Assembly (NCBI RefSeq): GCF_004363955.1
Contig: NZ_SNZR01000011.1
Coordinates: forward strand, 62,001-126,000
Reading direction: 5' to 3'
Source: Enterovirga rhinocerotis
GTDB lineage: Bacteria; Pseudomonadota; Alphaproteobacteria; Rhizobiales; Beijerinckiaceae
DNA: 64,000 bases
Part shown: one piece after another, positions 24,799 to 34,086 of the stretch
Layout of the letters: every line of letters begins with the position of its first letter
How positions within the stretch are numbered: the first letter of the stretch is position 1
Position numbers and translations under genes: made by a program
Notes under the pieces: generated by a model
The model's input: the letters and a program-made list of their open reading frames with translations, nothing else
Databases searched by the model: none
What the model was told of the DNA's origin: nothing

Positions 24799-25914
24799 TC
24801 AGGCCGCGATGGCGTCCCGCGGATCGACGAAGGGCAGGCCGAGGCTGTCGGCGACCGCGGCGTTCGTGATCCGTCCTTCGTGGACGTTCAGCCCCCGCAG
24901 CAGGTGGGCATCGGCCTCGAGCGCGCGCAGACCATTCCGCGCCAGGGCGAGGCCGAAGGGCAGCGTCGCGTTGTTCAGCGCATGGCTCGAGGTCAGCGGC
25001 ACGGCGCCGGGCATGTTGGCGACGCAATAGTGGATCACGCCGTCGATCTCGTAGGTCGGCGCGTCGTGCGTGGTGGCGTGCGAGGTCTCGAAGCAGCCTC
25101 CCTGATCGATCGCGACGTCGACGAGGACAGCGCCGCGTTTCATGCTCCCGAGGGCCGCCCGCGTGACGAGCTTCGGCGCGGCCGCTCCGGGCACCAGCAC
25201 GGCGCCCACCACCACGTCGGCCTCGGCGATCTCCTGGTCGATCGATGCCACGGTCGAGTAGCGCGTGCGGGCGCGGCCGCCGAGCAACTCGTCGAGTTCC
25301 CGCAGGCGCGGGATCGAGCGATCGAGGATGGAGACCTCGGCGCCGAGCCCCAGGGCCATGCGTGCGGCGTGGGTGCCGACGACGCCGCCGCCGATCACGA
25401 CGACCCGTGCCGGCCTGACGCCGGGAACGCCGCCGAGAAGCAGGCCGCGTCCGCCGTTGAAGCGGCGCAAGGCGGTTCCGGCGGCCTCGATGGCGAGACG
25501 GCCCGCGACTTCGCTCATCGGGGCGAGAAGTGGCAGATGGCCCCGCTCGTCCGTGACGGTCTCGTAGGCGATCGCGGTGCAGCCGGAGGCCAGGAGGCCC
25601 TTGGTCTGTTCCGGATCGGGGGCGAGATGGAGGTAGGTGAACAGGATCTGGCCCTGCCGAAGGCGCGCCCATTCCTCGGGCTGAGGTTCCTTGACCTTCA
25701 CGATCATCTGCGCCTGCGCGAAGACGGTGGCGGCATCCGGTGCGATCGTGGCGCCGGCGCGACGGTAATCCTCGTCGCCGCTGCCGATGCCCGCGCCGGC
25801 GCCGGTTTCGATCACGACCTCATGCCCAGCCGCCACATATTCGCGAACCGAGTCGGGCGTCAGGCCGACCCGGTATTCATGCGGTTTGATTTCTTTGGGG
25901 ACACCAATCAGCAT
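24799..25914 (-). CDS. ald: Alanine dehydrogenase
   Basis: A 371-residue enzyme of the expected length, starting MLIGVPKEIKPHEYRVGLTP, the classical N-terminus. Catalytic-region residues Lys75 (IVKVKEP) and His96 (FTYLHLAPD) are present. The Rossmann motif VVVIGGGVVGTHAARMA lies in the NAD domain, and NMPGAVPLTSSHALNNATLP is the conserved C-terminal signature. It converts L-alanine reversibly to pyruvate and ammonium with NAD. It is divergent from an Lrp-type gene, the usual arrangement of an alanine-responsive activator with its target. Together with the class III aminotransferase nearby it could regenerate pyruvate as amino acceptor. Confidence 0.95.
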   Translation of the reverse strand: MLIGVPKEIKPHEYRVGLTPDSVREYVAAGHEVVIETGAGAGIGSGDEDYRRAGATIAPDAATVFAQAQMIVKVKEPQPEEWARLRQGQILFTYLHLAPDPEQTKGLLASGCTAIAYETVTDERGHLPLLAPMSEVAGRLAIEAAGTALRRFNGGRGLLLGGVPGVRPARVVVIGGGVVGTHAARMALGLGAEVSILDRSIPRLRELDELLGGRARTRYSTVASIDQEIAEADVVVGAVLVPGAAAPKLVTRAALGSMKRGAVLVDVAIDQGGCFETSHATTHDAPTYEIDGVIHYCVANMPGAVPLTSSHALNNATLPFGLALARNGLRALEADAHLLRGLNVHEGRITNAAVADSLGLPFVDPRDAIAA

Positions 25915-26026
25915 CGTAAGCCTCGCCTTATGAACGTCATGACTCTAGTCTCGTCGGCGTGACGCGTTCCGGCAAAGTATCGCTCATGGACTTCACTTGC
26001 GGCCGAAAGCGGCGCAAAGGTGCTCG

Positions 26027-26512
26027 ATGACGCAGGATTCCGTCGGCCTCGATCGTCTCGACCGCGCCATTCTCCGAGAGCTGCTGCGGGACGCCCGGAT
26101 CAGTCATGTCGCCCTGGGTCAGCGGATCGGCCTTTCGCCGACCTCCTGCGCAAGGCGCATCAAGATCCTGGAGGACGCCGGGATCGTCGCGGGGCATCAA
26201 GCCGTCCTCGACCCGAAACGGCTCGGCCTCTCGACGACCGTGATCGTCCGGATCAGCCTTCAGAGCCAGGCGGACGAAGCCCTCGATGCGTTCGAACGGG
26301 CGATTGCCGCCTGCTCCTGCGTGGCGCGCTGCCTGCTCATGTCCGGGACGGACGATTACCTCGTCACCGTGCTCGCCCGGGACATCGAGGATTTCGAGGA
26401 TATCCACCGGAGGCAGCTGTCGCGTCTTCCGGGTGTCGCCCGTATCCAGTCGAGCTTCGCGATCCGGGAGGTGATCAACCGCCCGGTGCCTCCCTCGGCC
26501 GTCGGGGCGTGA
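26027..26512 (+). CDS. Lrp/AsnC-family regulator
   Basis: A 161-residue protein starting at the ATG at 26027. The N-terminal helix-turn-helix is LDRLDRAILRELLRDARISHVALGQRIGLSPTSCARRIKILEDAG, quoted here only in part as the SHVALGQRIGLSPTSCARRI recognition region. The C-terminal RAM ligand domain contains VARCLLMSGTDDYLVTVLARDIEDFEDI. Such regulators bind amino acids and usually activate the divergent gene, here ald, so alanine is the probable effector. The 112-bp divergent gap carries both promoters. Confidence 0.9.
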   Translation: MTQDSVGLDRLDRAILRELLRDARISHVALGQRIGLSPTSCARRIKILEDAGIVAGHQAVLDPKRLGLSTTVIVRISLQSQADEALDAFERAIAACSCVARCLLMSGTDDYLVTVLARDIEDFEDIHRRQLSRLPGVARIQSSFAIREVINRPVPPSAVGA

Positions 26513-26525
26513 GGATCCCCGGCCC

Positions 26526-27443
26526 ATGAGACGCTGGATCCTGCACCTCGACCTCACGACGGCGCGGCTGTTCGTCACCACCATCGAGCAGGAAAGCATC
26601 GCCGAAGCGGCGAGGGAGCATGCGATCGCCCCCTCCGCCGTCAGCAAGCGAATCCAGCAGCTCGAGGGCGAGATCGGCATGCCGCTTCTGGTGCGGCATC
26701 GACGAGGCGTCGAGCCGACGGCGGCTGGGCTCGTCGTCCTGCGACGGGCGCGGGCGATGATCCACGAAGCCATGCAGCTCGAGGCCGATCTCGCCGGGAT
26801 GCGCGAGGGGCTGACGGGTCGCGTTCGTCTCTGCGCGAACGAGACGGCCCTGATCGAGTTCGTTCCCGCGGTGGTCGCCGATTTCGTCGCGGCGCATCCG
26901 GGCGTCGAGGTCGAGCTCGACGAGCGTCCGAGCACCGCCGTCGTCCGCGCGATCTGGCAGAACGCGGCCGATCTCGGCATCTATGTCGGAGACGTTCCCC
27001 CGATCGACCTCTGGCGCCGGCCCGTGTTCCAGGACCGGCTCGTCCTCGTGACGATGCAGGACCATCCGCTGGCCGCGAAACACGAGGTGTCGATGGCGGA
27101 TATTCTTCATCACGAGGTCATCGGCCAGACGACCGAGGGAGCCCTCTCGATGCTCCTGACCCGCGCGGCGGCCTCGTATCACCGCGTCCTGAAGATGCGC
27201 CTCTTCGCGGACGGCTACGACACCGTGTGCAGCCTGGTCGGGCGCGGCCTCGCGGTCGGGATCGTCGCCGAGAGCGCGGCCCGCATCTTCGCGCCCCGTT
27301 TCGGCCTGGCCGTGCTTGCGATCACCGATGGCTGGGCGGACCGCGAGCATCAGGTCTGCGCACGGTCGCTGAGAGGGCTCGCGCCTCCGCAACAGGCCCT
27401 TCTCGACCACATCCTGCGCCAGGGCGAACGCGGCGCGACCTGA
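26526..27443 (+). CDS. LysR-family regulator
   Basis: A 305-residue LysR-type protein with its helix-turn-helix at about 20-45 (ESIAEAAREHAIAPSAVSKR) and the linker helix after it. The effector domain begins at GRVRLCANETALIEFVPAVVADF. It follows the Lrp gene by 13 bp and precedes a class III aminotransferase gene, separated from it by a hairpin. It may control the importer, ald or aminotransferase; the sequence gives no direct operator evidence. Confidence 0.88.
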   Translation: MRRWILHLDLTTARLFVTTIEQESIAEAAREHAIAPSAVSKRIQQLEGEIGMPLLVRHRRGVEPTAAGLVVLRRARAMIHEAMQLEADLAGMREGLTGRVRLCANETALIEFVPAVVADFVAAHPGVEVELDERPSTAVVRAIWQNAADLGIYVGDVPPIDLWRRPVFQDRLVLVTMQDHPLAAKHEVSMADILHHEVIGQTTEGALSMLLTRAAASYHRVLKMRLFADGYDTVCSLVGRGLAVGIVAESAARIFAPRFGLAVLAITDGWADREHQVCARSLRGLAPPQQALLDHILRQGERGAT

Positions 27444-27448
27444 CGATC

Positions 27449-27471
27449 AGCCATCTCGTTCGGAGATGGCT
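27449..27471 (+). terminator. Hairpin after the LysR gene
   Basis: AGCCATCTC at 27449-27457 pairs perfectly with GAGATGGCT at 27463-27471, a 9-bp stem with a 5-nt loop, six bases after the LysR stop. There is no T-run. It separates LysR from the aminotransferase gene. Confidence 0.5.
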
Positions 27472-27555
27472 CAAGATCGAATGAAAGCTATCCGCCCCGG
27501 CAGCCGGTACCTATCGTCCGGTACGGCCGCCTTCCGGCGAGGTCAGGATCGGATC

Positions 27556-28938
27556 ATGAACCAGCACGTCGTCCCCACCTATCGCGAGCGTGACAAGGCC
27601 TCGGTCCTGCACCCGCAGACCAACCTGTTGAAGCATCTGGAGACGGGGCCGACGGTCATCACGCATGGCGACGGCGTCTACGTCACCGACGATGCGGGCA
27701 ATCGCTATCTCGACAGCGGCGCGGGCCTGTGGTGCGCCGCGCTCGGCTACCAGAACGAGCGTGTCGCGCGCGTCGCCCACGACGCGATGACGCAACTCGC
27801 CTATTTCCCGATCTTCAGGCACCAGTCGCACGGTCCGGCGATCGATCTCTCCGAGAAGCTCCTGGAGATCGCCCCCGTCCCGATGTCGAAGGTCCTGCTG
27901 CAATGCTCGGGGTCCGAGGCGAACGACAGCGCCGTCAAGATCGTCTGGTACTACTGGCATGGTCTCGGCAAGCCCGAGCGCCGCAAGATCATCACGCGGA
28001 CCGGAAGCTACCACGGCTCGACCTGCGTCACGATCTCGATGACGGGCAATCCGGCCTATCACAAGAGCTTCGGCCTGCCTTTCGACGGCTTCATCCATGT
28101 CGACAGCCTGAACTACTATCGGTCGGCGAAGCCCGGCGAGACCGAGGAGCAGTTCTCGCAGCGCCTCGCCGATTCCCTCGAGGCGACGATCCTGCGCGAG
28201 GGACCCGAGACGGTCGCCGCGTTCTGGGCCGACCCCGTCCAGGGCAATGCCGGCGCCCTGCCTCCGCCGAAGGGTTACTTCGAGAAGATCCAGGCCGTCC
28301 TGAAGAAATACGACATCCTGTTCGTTGCCGACGAGGTCATCTGCGGCTTCGGGCGCACGGGCGAGATGTGGGGCAGCCAGGTCTACGACCTCAAGCCCGA
28401 TCTCCTCGTCTGCGCCAAGGGCCTGTCGGCGGCGCTGCTGCCGATCTCGGCTCTGCTGATCAACGAGAAGATCTTCAGGGTGATGACGGAGGAGAGCAAC
28501 CGGATCGGCGCCTTCGTGCACGGCTTCACCTATGCCGGGCATCCCGTGGCCTGCGCGGTCGCGCTGGAAGTCCTGAAGATCTACGAGGAGATGGACATCG
28601 TCTCGCGCGTCAAGTCGCTCGAGCCCGCCTTCCTCGGGATGCTGGATTCGCTCAAGGATCATCCGCTCGTGGGGGATGCGACCGGCGTCGGCCTCATCGG
28701 CGGCCTCGAGATCGTCGCGGACAAGGCGACGCGCAAGAGCTTCGGGCCGGAAGTCAACATCTCCGGGCTGATCGAGAAGCATGCGCGGAAGGCCGGCATC
28801 ATCCTCCGCATCACCCCAGGCCGGATCGCCTATTCGCCGCCTCTCATCATCACCGAGGACGAGATCGCCGAGATGGGCCGGCTGACGCGGATGGCGCTCG
28901 ACGGCGCCTGGGCGGACGTCCAGGCCGCGTCGGCCTAA
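27556..28938 (+). CDS. Class III omega-aminotransferase
   Basis: A 460-residue PLP enzyme; the ATG at 27556 begins the family's N-terminal region, and codons further upstream are not conserved-looking. Visible are DSGAGLWCAALGYQNERV, the PLP phosphate-binding QCSGSEANDSAVKI, the YHGSTCVTISMTG segment, the Asp of the pyridine-nitrogen site in VADEVICGFGRTGEMWG, and the Schiff-base lysine in VCAKGLSAALLPISALL. VHGFTYAGHPVACAVALE is the other hallmark. Members of this size (SpuC, omega-amino acid:pyruvate aminotransferases) deaminate putrescine, beta-alanine or related amines onto pyruvate. The neighbouring polyamine-type importer and alanine dehydrogenase support an amine substrate and pyruvate as acceptor. 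Confidence 0.9.
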   Translation: MNQHVVPTYRERDKASVLHPQTNLLKHLETGPTVITHGDGVYVTDDAGNRYLDSGAGLWCAALGYQNERVARVAHDAMTQLAYFPIFRHQSHGPAIDLSEKLLEIAPVPMSKVLLQCSGSEANDSAVKIVWYYWHGLGKPERRKIITRTGSYHGSTCVTISMTGNPAYHKSFGLPFDGFIHVDSLNYYRSAKPGETEEQFSQRLADSLEATILREGPETVAAFWADPVQGNAGALPPPKGYFEKIQAVLKKYDILFVADEVICGFGRTGEMWGSQVYDLKPDLLVCAKGLSAALLPISALLINEKIFRVMTEESNRIGAFVHGFTYAGHPVACAVALEVLKIYEEMDIVSRVKSLEPAFLGMLDSLKDHPLVGDATGVGLIGGLEIVADKATRKSFGPEVNISGLIEKHARKAGIILRITPGRIAYSPPLIITEDEIAEMGRLTRMALDGAWADVQAASA

Positions 28939-28960
28939 CTGTCGTTGCGATGGCGGTCGT

Positions 28961-29020
28961 CCGAGGCTTTGGAGGGAAGATGAGGTTGCGACGCCTTCAT
29001 CCTCCTTCCAGGAGCCTCGG
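28961..29020. terminator. Long hairpin between convergent aminotransferase and hyuB genes
   Basis: CCGAGGCT at 28961-28968 pairs with AGCCTCGG at 29013-29020, and GGAGGGAAGATGA (28971-28983) pairs imperfectly with TCATCCTCCTTCC (28998-29010). This makes a stem of about 20 pairs with a small bulge in the 149-bp convergent gap. It probably terminates both transcripts. Confidence 0.55.
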
Positions 29021-29087
29021 ATGGACGCCGACCCGAATGCGCGAACGAGGCCGCATCGTCGACGGCTTGCATCCGAGACGTGAACGT

Positions 29088-30764
29088 CTATCCGGCGAAG
29101 ATGGACGAGGCCTGATCTGGGTAATGCTCGACAACCCAATCGCGCGTGACAAGCCCTTGCTGCAGATCTGATCTGATGCGGTTCGGGTCACGCGCTGCCG
29201 GATCGCCGAAACCACCGCCCCCGGAATCCTCGACCGAGATCACGCCACCGGGTGCGAGCGTGACGCGCGCCTTGGCGTCCAGCTCGATGCCGTCGACCCA
29301 GATCCGGCGATGTGCGCCCGGCCGTCCGCCGCGGAAGCCGCGGGCGGCCAGGCGCGTGCGCGAGGCCATGAAGGCACCGTCCACGGGGCGCCCGGTGTCG
29401 TTGCGCAGCGCGAAGACCTGGCCGTTGCCGCCCTGGAATTCGCCAGCGCCGCCCGAATTCGGCAGCACCTCCTTGCGGAGGAAGAAGCAGCCCGTATCCT
29501 CCTCCCAGACCTCGACCGAGCCCCCGATCATGTTGGAAGGGCCCGGAAGGGCAGAGCGCCCGTCCATGTCGCCGAAGGCGCCGTAGCCGCCGGGCGTGAA
29601 GTAAATGTAGGAATAGTCGCGCCCGAGCTGGGAGCGGCCGCGCAGATTGACCTGGAAGATCATCCCGGAATCGGCCTGGACCTCGCCCGGCAGGGCCTCG
29701 GCGAGCGCGCCGAAGACGAGGGGGGCCACGTAGTGGCCGAAGATGTGCCGGGCCCCGGTCGGGTTCGGCCTCAGCGCGTTCAGGATGCAGTTGTCGGGCG
29801 CCGACAGCGTGACGAAGTCGAGGACCGCCTGGTTGTTCGGGATGGCGGGCGCGACGAGGACCTTGAAACAGAAATAGCAATAGGCCCGCGTATAGCAGAT
29901 CGGCACGTTGACGCCGCGACCGACCGTCGGCCCCGTGCCCTCGAAATCGTAGCGGAAGCCGTCCCTCGCCACCGTGATCTTCACCGCGAGCGTGATCTCC
30001 GGCAGGCCGTCGACGCCTTCGACGGGCAGGGTCGCCGCGAAGGTGCCCGTCGGGATGGTGAGGAGCCTCTCGGTGATCGCCGCCCGCGTCAGCGCGAAGA
30101 TCTCGTCGGCGACCTCCGCGATGTCGTCGAGGTCGTATTCGACCAGGATGTCGAGGAGGCCCTGGGCGCCGACATTGCAGGAGGCGACATTGGAATAGAT
30201 GTCGCCGAGCACCAGCTCCGCGAAGCGGACGTTGCGCTTGAAGAAGTCGATCACGAAGGCGTTGGGGACGCCCTGCTCGTAGAGCCTGATCGGGGGAAGC
30301 GAGAAGCCCTCCTCGTAGACGTCCCGCGCATCCGCGCCGTAGCCGGGTCCGCCGCCGACATCGGCGAGATGCGAGACCGTCAGGCAATATCCGACGATCC
30401 GGTCCTTGAAGAAGATCGGCTTCAGCATGTTGATGTCATAGACGTGGCCCGTGCCGATCCAGGGATCGTTGGTGATCACCACGTCGCCGTCCCGAAGGCT
30501 CTCGGGCGGGATCAGTTCGAGGATGCCCTGGACCGTGCTCGGACCGGTGCCGGTGAAGGAGGGCACGCCGACGGCGCCCTGGGCCAGGAACTTGCCGCGG
30601 CCGTCGAACAGCATGACGGAGAAGTCGCCGCTCTCCCGGACCATGGTCGAGAACGAGGTGCGCACGAGCGCCGAGACCATCTCGTCCGCGACCGACACGA
30701 GACGCGACCAGATGATGCCGACATCGACGGAATCGAAGCGGGCGTTGGATGTCTTCGACGTCAT
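29088..30764 (-). CDS. hyuB: Hydantoinase/oxoprolinase family subunit B, second copy
   Basis: A 558-residue HyuB. The ATG at 30764 overlaps the TGA of the second hyuA, which fixes the start although the open frame runs further. Conserved features are IIWSRLVSVADEMVSALVRTSF, DGDVVITNDPWIGTGHVYDINML with the NDP-type pocket, SHLADVGGGPGYGADARDVYEEG and the C-terminal DSGGGGFGDP. The pocket sequence differs from the first copy (NDPWIGTGH in place of NDSFLGGSH), which suggests another substrate. It is the last gene of a seven-gene minus-strand operon with an ABC importer. Confidence 0.88.
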   Translation of the reverse strand: MTSKTSNARFDSVDVGIIWSRLVSVADEMVSALVRTSFSTMVRESGDFSVMLFDGRGKFLAQGAVGVPSFTGTGPSTVQGILELIPPESLRDGDVVITNDPWIGTGHVYDINMLKPIFFKDRIVGYCLTVSHLADVGGGPGYGADARDVYEEGFSLPPIRLYEQGVPNAFVIDFFKRNVRFAELVLGDIYSNVASCNVGAQGLLDILVEYDLDDIAEVADEIFALTRAAITERLLTIPTGTFAATLPVEGVDGLPEITLAVKITVARDGFRYDFEGTGPTVGRGVNVPICYTRAYCYFCFKVLVAPAIPNNQAVLDFVTLSAPDNCILNALRPNPTGARHIFGHYVAPLVFGALAEALPGEVQADSGMIFQVNLRGRSQLGRDYSYIYFTPGGYGAFGDMDGRSALPGPSNMIGGSVEVWEEDTGCFFLRKEVLPNSGGAGEFQGGNGQVFALRNDTGRPVDGAFMASRTRLAARGFRGGRPGAHRRIWVDGIELDAKARVTLAPGGVISVEDSGGGGFGDPAARDPNRIRSDLQQGLVTRDWVVEHYPDQASSIFAG

Positions 30765-32866
30765 GGCTGCGCCTCCAGGTCGGCGATGAGATCGAACGAG
30801 GGGGCGACGACCGCCCGGCTGCCCGCCGGGATGTAGATGGTCGTGTCGTTCTCCTCGACGAGGGCGGGGCCCGGCACCGCGTCGCCGGGCCGGAGGGCGT
30901 AGCGGTCGAAGACCGGGACGGACAGATCGCCGCCGGGTCGGCCGAGGACGGCTCGCGCGCCCTTCTCGGCGGCGCCTTCCTGGCGGAGGTTCTCGTAGCC
31001 GAAGCCGTCGAGCTCGGACATCGCGCGATCCCGCGAGACCTCCACCGTCCAGTGGACGATCTCGATCGTGTAATCCGGGAAGATGAGGCCGAAGACCTTG
31101 CGGTACTCCGCCTCGAAGGCGGCCTGGATCGCCGCGGGATCGTAGGCGCGGCGGTCGGAGCCGAGCTTCACGGCGATCTCGTAGCCCTGGCCCTCGTAGC
31201 GCATGCCGAGCGTCAGCGACGTCGCGGCGCTGCCCTGGGCGAGCAGGGAGGCGAAGCGCTCCGCGGCGATCATGCTGTCGACCTGCGCGGCGATTCCGGC
31301 GCCGGTGGCCTGGTCGAGCCGGAGCAGTCGGGTCTTCTGAAGCGCGATCCCCTCCTGCCCCATGAACAGGCCGAAGGCCGACGACACTCCGGCCCCGAAG
31401 GGGAAGACGACGCGCCGGATGTTCAGGATGCGGGCGATGGAGACCGCATGGAGGGAGGAGGAGCCGCCGGTGGTCACGAGCGTGTAGCGCCGGTAGTCGA
31501 TGCCGAGTTCGGCCGCGTGGACGCGGAAGGCGCGGGCGACGTTCTCGTTGATCGTGTTGTGGATGCCGAGCGCGGCCCGCTCGACGCTGATCCCGAGCGG
31601 CGAGGCGATCGTCGTCTCGATCGCCCGGCGCGCCAGCGCTGTGCTGACCTCGATGCCGCTGTTTCGGAAGTTCGGCTCCGACAGCAGGCCGAGCACCAGG
31701 TTCGCGTCGGTCAGCGTCGCCTGCGTGCCGCCGCGACCGTAGCAGGCGGGACCCGGATCGGCACCGGCGCTGCGTGGCCCGACGGCGATGACCCCGCGCT
31801 CGTCGATGGCCGCGATGCTGCCGCCGCCCGCGCCGATCTCGATGAGGTCGATCGCGGGGATGACGAGGGGCAAGCCGCTGCCGCTCTCGAAGGCGCCGAC
31901 CCGGTCGACCTCGAGCGACGATTGGACATGCACGTCCCCGGCCGTGAGGAAGGCGCCCTTGGCCGTGGTCCCGCCCATGTCGTAGGCGAGAATGTTGGCG
32001 AAGTCGGCGCCCCGCGCCGCATCCGCGTTGCGCTCCGCGATCCCGCGCGCCGCCAGAACCCCGGCGGCCGGGCCGGATTCGATCAGGCGGACCGGGTAGC
32101 GGACGCAATGTTCGAAGGAGAGCGGCAGGCCCGATGAGGTCATCATCAGTCCGCGTCCGCGGAAGCCCCGCTCCGACAGGCCCTGTTCGAGCCGGCCCAC
32201 GTAATCGGCCAGCATCGGCATCGTGTAGGCGTTGACCGCGCAGGTCATCCAGCGCTCGTATTCGCGCTGGGCCGGCGCGATCGCCGAGGAGATCGAGACA
32301 TAGGCCTCCGGATAGAGCTCGACGATCCAGTCGCGGACCGCCCGCTCGTTGGCATCGTTGCGATAGGAATGCAGGAAGCAGATCGCGAAATTCGTGACGC
32401 CGGTGTCATCGACAAGCCGCCGGACCCCTTCCATCACGGCCTCGCGGCACGGCGCCCCGAGGATCTCGCCCTTCGCCGAGACGCGCTCGGCGACCGCGAG
32501 CTTCAGGGATTCCTTCGTCAGCGGTTCCGGAAAGCGGAGCTTCAGGTTGGTGAGGTCGTAGCGGTGCTCACGCCCGGTCTCGAGCGTCGTGCGGAAGCCT
32601 TCCGTGTGCAGAAGGACGAAGTCTCTCCCCTTCCGCTCGATCACCGCGTTGGTGATGATCGTGGTCGCGTGGAGGAAGAGGTCGCAGGCATCTGCCCGCA
32701 ATCCGGCCCGTCGCGACAGGAGGTCGAGGCCCGAGAAGATCGCCTCCTCGGGCGCGTGCGGCGTCGTCAGCACCTTCTCCGTGAAGATCGTGCGGCGCTC
32801 GCGATCCTGGAGCACGAAGTCGGTGAAGGTCCCGCCGATATCGACGGAAATGGCGAAGGGGGACAT
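30761..32866 (-). CDS. hyuA: Hydantoinase/oxoprolinase family subunit A, second copy
   Basis: A 701-residue HyuA with the ATP motifs DIGGTFTDF at the N-terminus and YDMGGTTAKGAF in the middle, and the GAGGGSIAAIDERG segment typical of the family. The C-terminal FDRYALRPGDAVPGPALVEE region is complete. It pairs with the following hyuB (four-base overlap) to form an ATP-dependent amidohydrolase or carboxylase. The gap of 89 bp to the upstream ATPase gene carries no obvious terminator, so it is most likely cotranscribed with the importer, which would bring in its substrate. Confidence 0.88.
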   Translation of the reverse strand: MSPFAISVDIGGTFTDFVLQDRERRTIFTEKVLTTPHAPEEAIFSGLDLLSRRAGLRADACDLFLHATTIITNAVIERKGRDFVLLHTEGFRTTLETGREHRYDLTNLKLRFPEPLTKESLKLAVAERVSAKGEILGAPCREAVMEGVRRLVDDTGVTNFAICFLHSYRNDANERAVRDWIVELYPEAYVSISSAIAPAQREYERWMTCAVNAYTMPMLADYVGRLEQGLSERGFRGRGLMMTSSGLPLSFEHCVRYPVRLIESGPAAGVLAARGIAERNADAARGADFANILAYDMGGTTAKGAFLTAGDVHVQSSLEVDRVGAFESGSGLPLVIPAIDLIEIGAGGGSIAAIDERGVIAVGPRSAGADPGPACYGRGGTQATLTDANLVLGLLSEPNFRNSGIEVSTALARRAIETTIASPLGISVERAALGIHNTINENVARAFRVHAAELGIDYRRYTLVTTGGSSSLHAVSIARILNIRRVVFPFGAGVSSAFGLFMGQEGIALQKTRLLRLDQATGAGIAAQVDSMIAAERFASLLAQGSAATSLTLGMRYEGQGYEIAVKLGSDRRAYDPAAIQAAFEAEYRKVFGLIFPDYTIEIVHWTVEVSRDRAMSELDGFGYENLRQEGAAEKGARAVLGRPGGDLSVPVFDRYALRPGDAVPGPALVEENDTTIYIPAGSRAVVAPSFDLIADLEAQP

Positions 32867-32955
32867 GGGATCGTCGAGCCTCTCGCGCCCCGCATCTGGG
32901 CGGGCAACGGCAGGAAGGGATCGGGACGGCGACCGGCGGCGTGCCGTGCCGGCGG

Positions 32956-34083
32956 TCAGTTCATGGAGCGCGAAGGCGGAGCCTCCTCCTCGAGCAGGCC
33001 GGCGCTGGAGGGCGGCCAGCAGGCCTCGATCCTGTCGCCGGCGACGGGGCCGACGGTACGGTCCTTCGCGTTCTTGCGGAGCGCGACGAAGGTATCGCCG
33101 GAGGGCAGTGCGAGGTGGATGGTGGTGACCGGGCCGCGAAACGTCACCTTCTCGACGGTGGCCGGAACCCGGTTCCAGTCGCGGTCCTCCGCGGCCGGCG
33201 GCTCGCCCGCAGGTCGGAGCCTGACGTCCTCCGGCCGCACGAAGACGGTGGCCGCAGCCCCGGGGGCGGCCCTCGTTCCGGCAGCGCTCACGGCGTGGCC
33301 GGCGACGTTCAGGGTGATCGCCCCGTCCCGGTTCGCGGTGACGGTGCCGTGCAGGAAGTTCGCGGTCCCGAGGAATTCCGCGACGAAGCGGGAGCGCGGA
33401 TTGCCGTAGACCTCGGCCGGCGCCCCGACCTGCTCGAGGCGCCCGGCGCGCATGATGACGATCCGGTCGGCGAGCGTCATGGCCTCGTCCTGGTCGTGCG
33501 TGACGATGATGCTGGTGATGCCGAGACGCTGTTGGATCTGGCGCAGCTCCATCTGCATCGCCTCGCGCAGGTTCTTGTCGAGGGCGCCCAGCGGTTCATC
33601 GAGGAGCAGGACGCTCGGCTCGATCACGAGCGCGCGCGCCAGTGCCACCCGCTGCTGTTGGCCGCCCGACAGGCCGGACGGCAGCCTGTCGGCGAAGGCC
33701 TCGAGCCGCGTCAGCCGCATCCCCTCCCTGACGCGACGCGCGATCTCGTCCCGCGGGAGCTTGCGGGCCTGGAGGCCGAAGGCGATGTTCTGGGCGACCG
33801 TCAGGTGAGGGAACAGCGCGTAGCTCTGGAACAGCATGCCGATGTTCCGCCGGTGCACCGGCAGGCCGGAGATCGACCGGCCTCCGATCTCGATCTCGCC
33901 TGCGGTCGGTGTGACGAGCCCCGCGATCATGCGGAGCGCCGTCGTCTTGCCGCAGCCGCTCGGGCCGAGGAAGGCGATCATCTCGCCCTTCCCGATCGAG
34001 CAGGTGAGGTCCTGGACGGCGAGGGTCGATCCGTAGGCCTTGGTCAGCCCTCGGATCTCGACGTCCATCGGCGCGGTTCGCAT
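32956..34083 (-). CDS. Polyamine-type ABC importer ATPase, second system
   Basis: A 375-residue PotA-family ATPase: Walker A LGPSGCGKTTALR, Q-loop region LFQSYALFPHLTV, signature [19 protein letters not shown], Walker [15 protein letters not shown], and switch IIVTHDQDEAM. The TOBE-like C-terminal domain contains VFVRPEDVRLRP. It starts three bases after the binding-protein stop. It drives the PotB/PotC-type permeases encoded upstream in the same operon. Confidence 0.88.
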   Translation of the reverse strand: MRTAPMDVEIRGLTKAYGSTLAVQDLTCSIGKGEMIAFLGPSGCGKTTALRMIAGLVTPTAGEIEIGGRSISGLPVHRRNIGMLFQSYALFPHLTVAQNIAFGLQARKLPRDEIARRVREGMRLTRLEAFADRLPSGLSGGQQQRVALARALVIEPSVLLLDEPLGALDKNLREAMQMELRQIQQRLGITSIIVTHDQDEAMTLADRIVIMRAGRLEQVGAPAEVYGNPRSRFVAEFLGTANFLHGTVTANRDGAITLNVAGHAVSAAGTRAAPGAAATVFVRPEDVRLRPAGEPPAAEDRDWNRVPATVEKVTFRGPVTTIHLALPSGDTFVALRKNAKDRTVGPVAGDRIEACWPPSSAGLLEEEAPPSRSMN

Positions 34084-34086
34084 CGC

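Noticed and set aside
29088-32108. A 1006-codon open frame covering hyuB and half of the second hyuA
   Set aside because: The upstream half is an Arg/Gly-rich shadow of hyuA in another frame; the TGATG-type overlap at 30761-30764 marks the real hyuB start.
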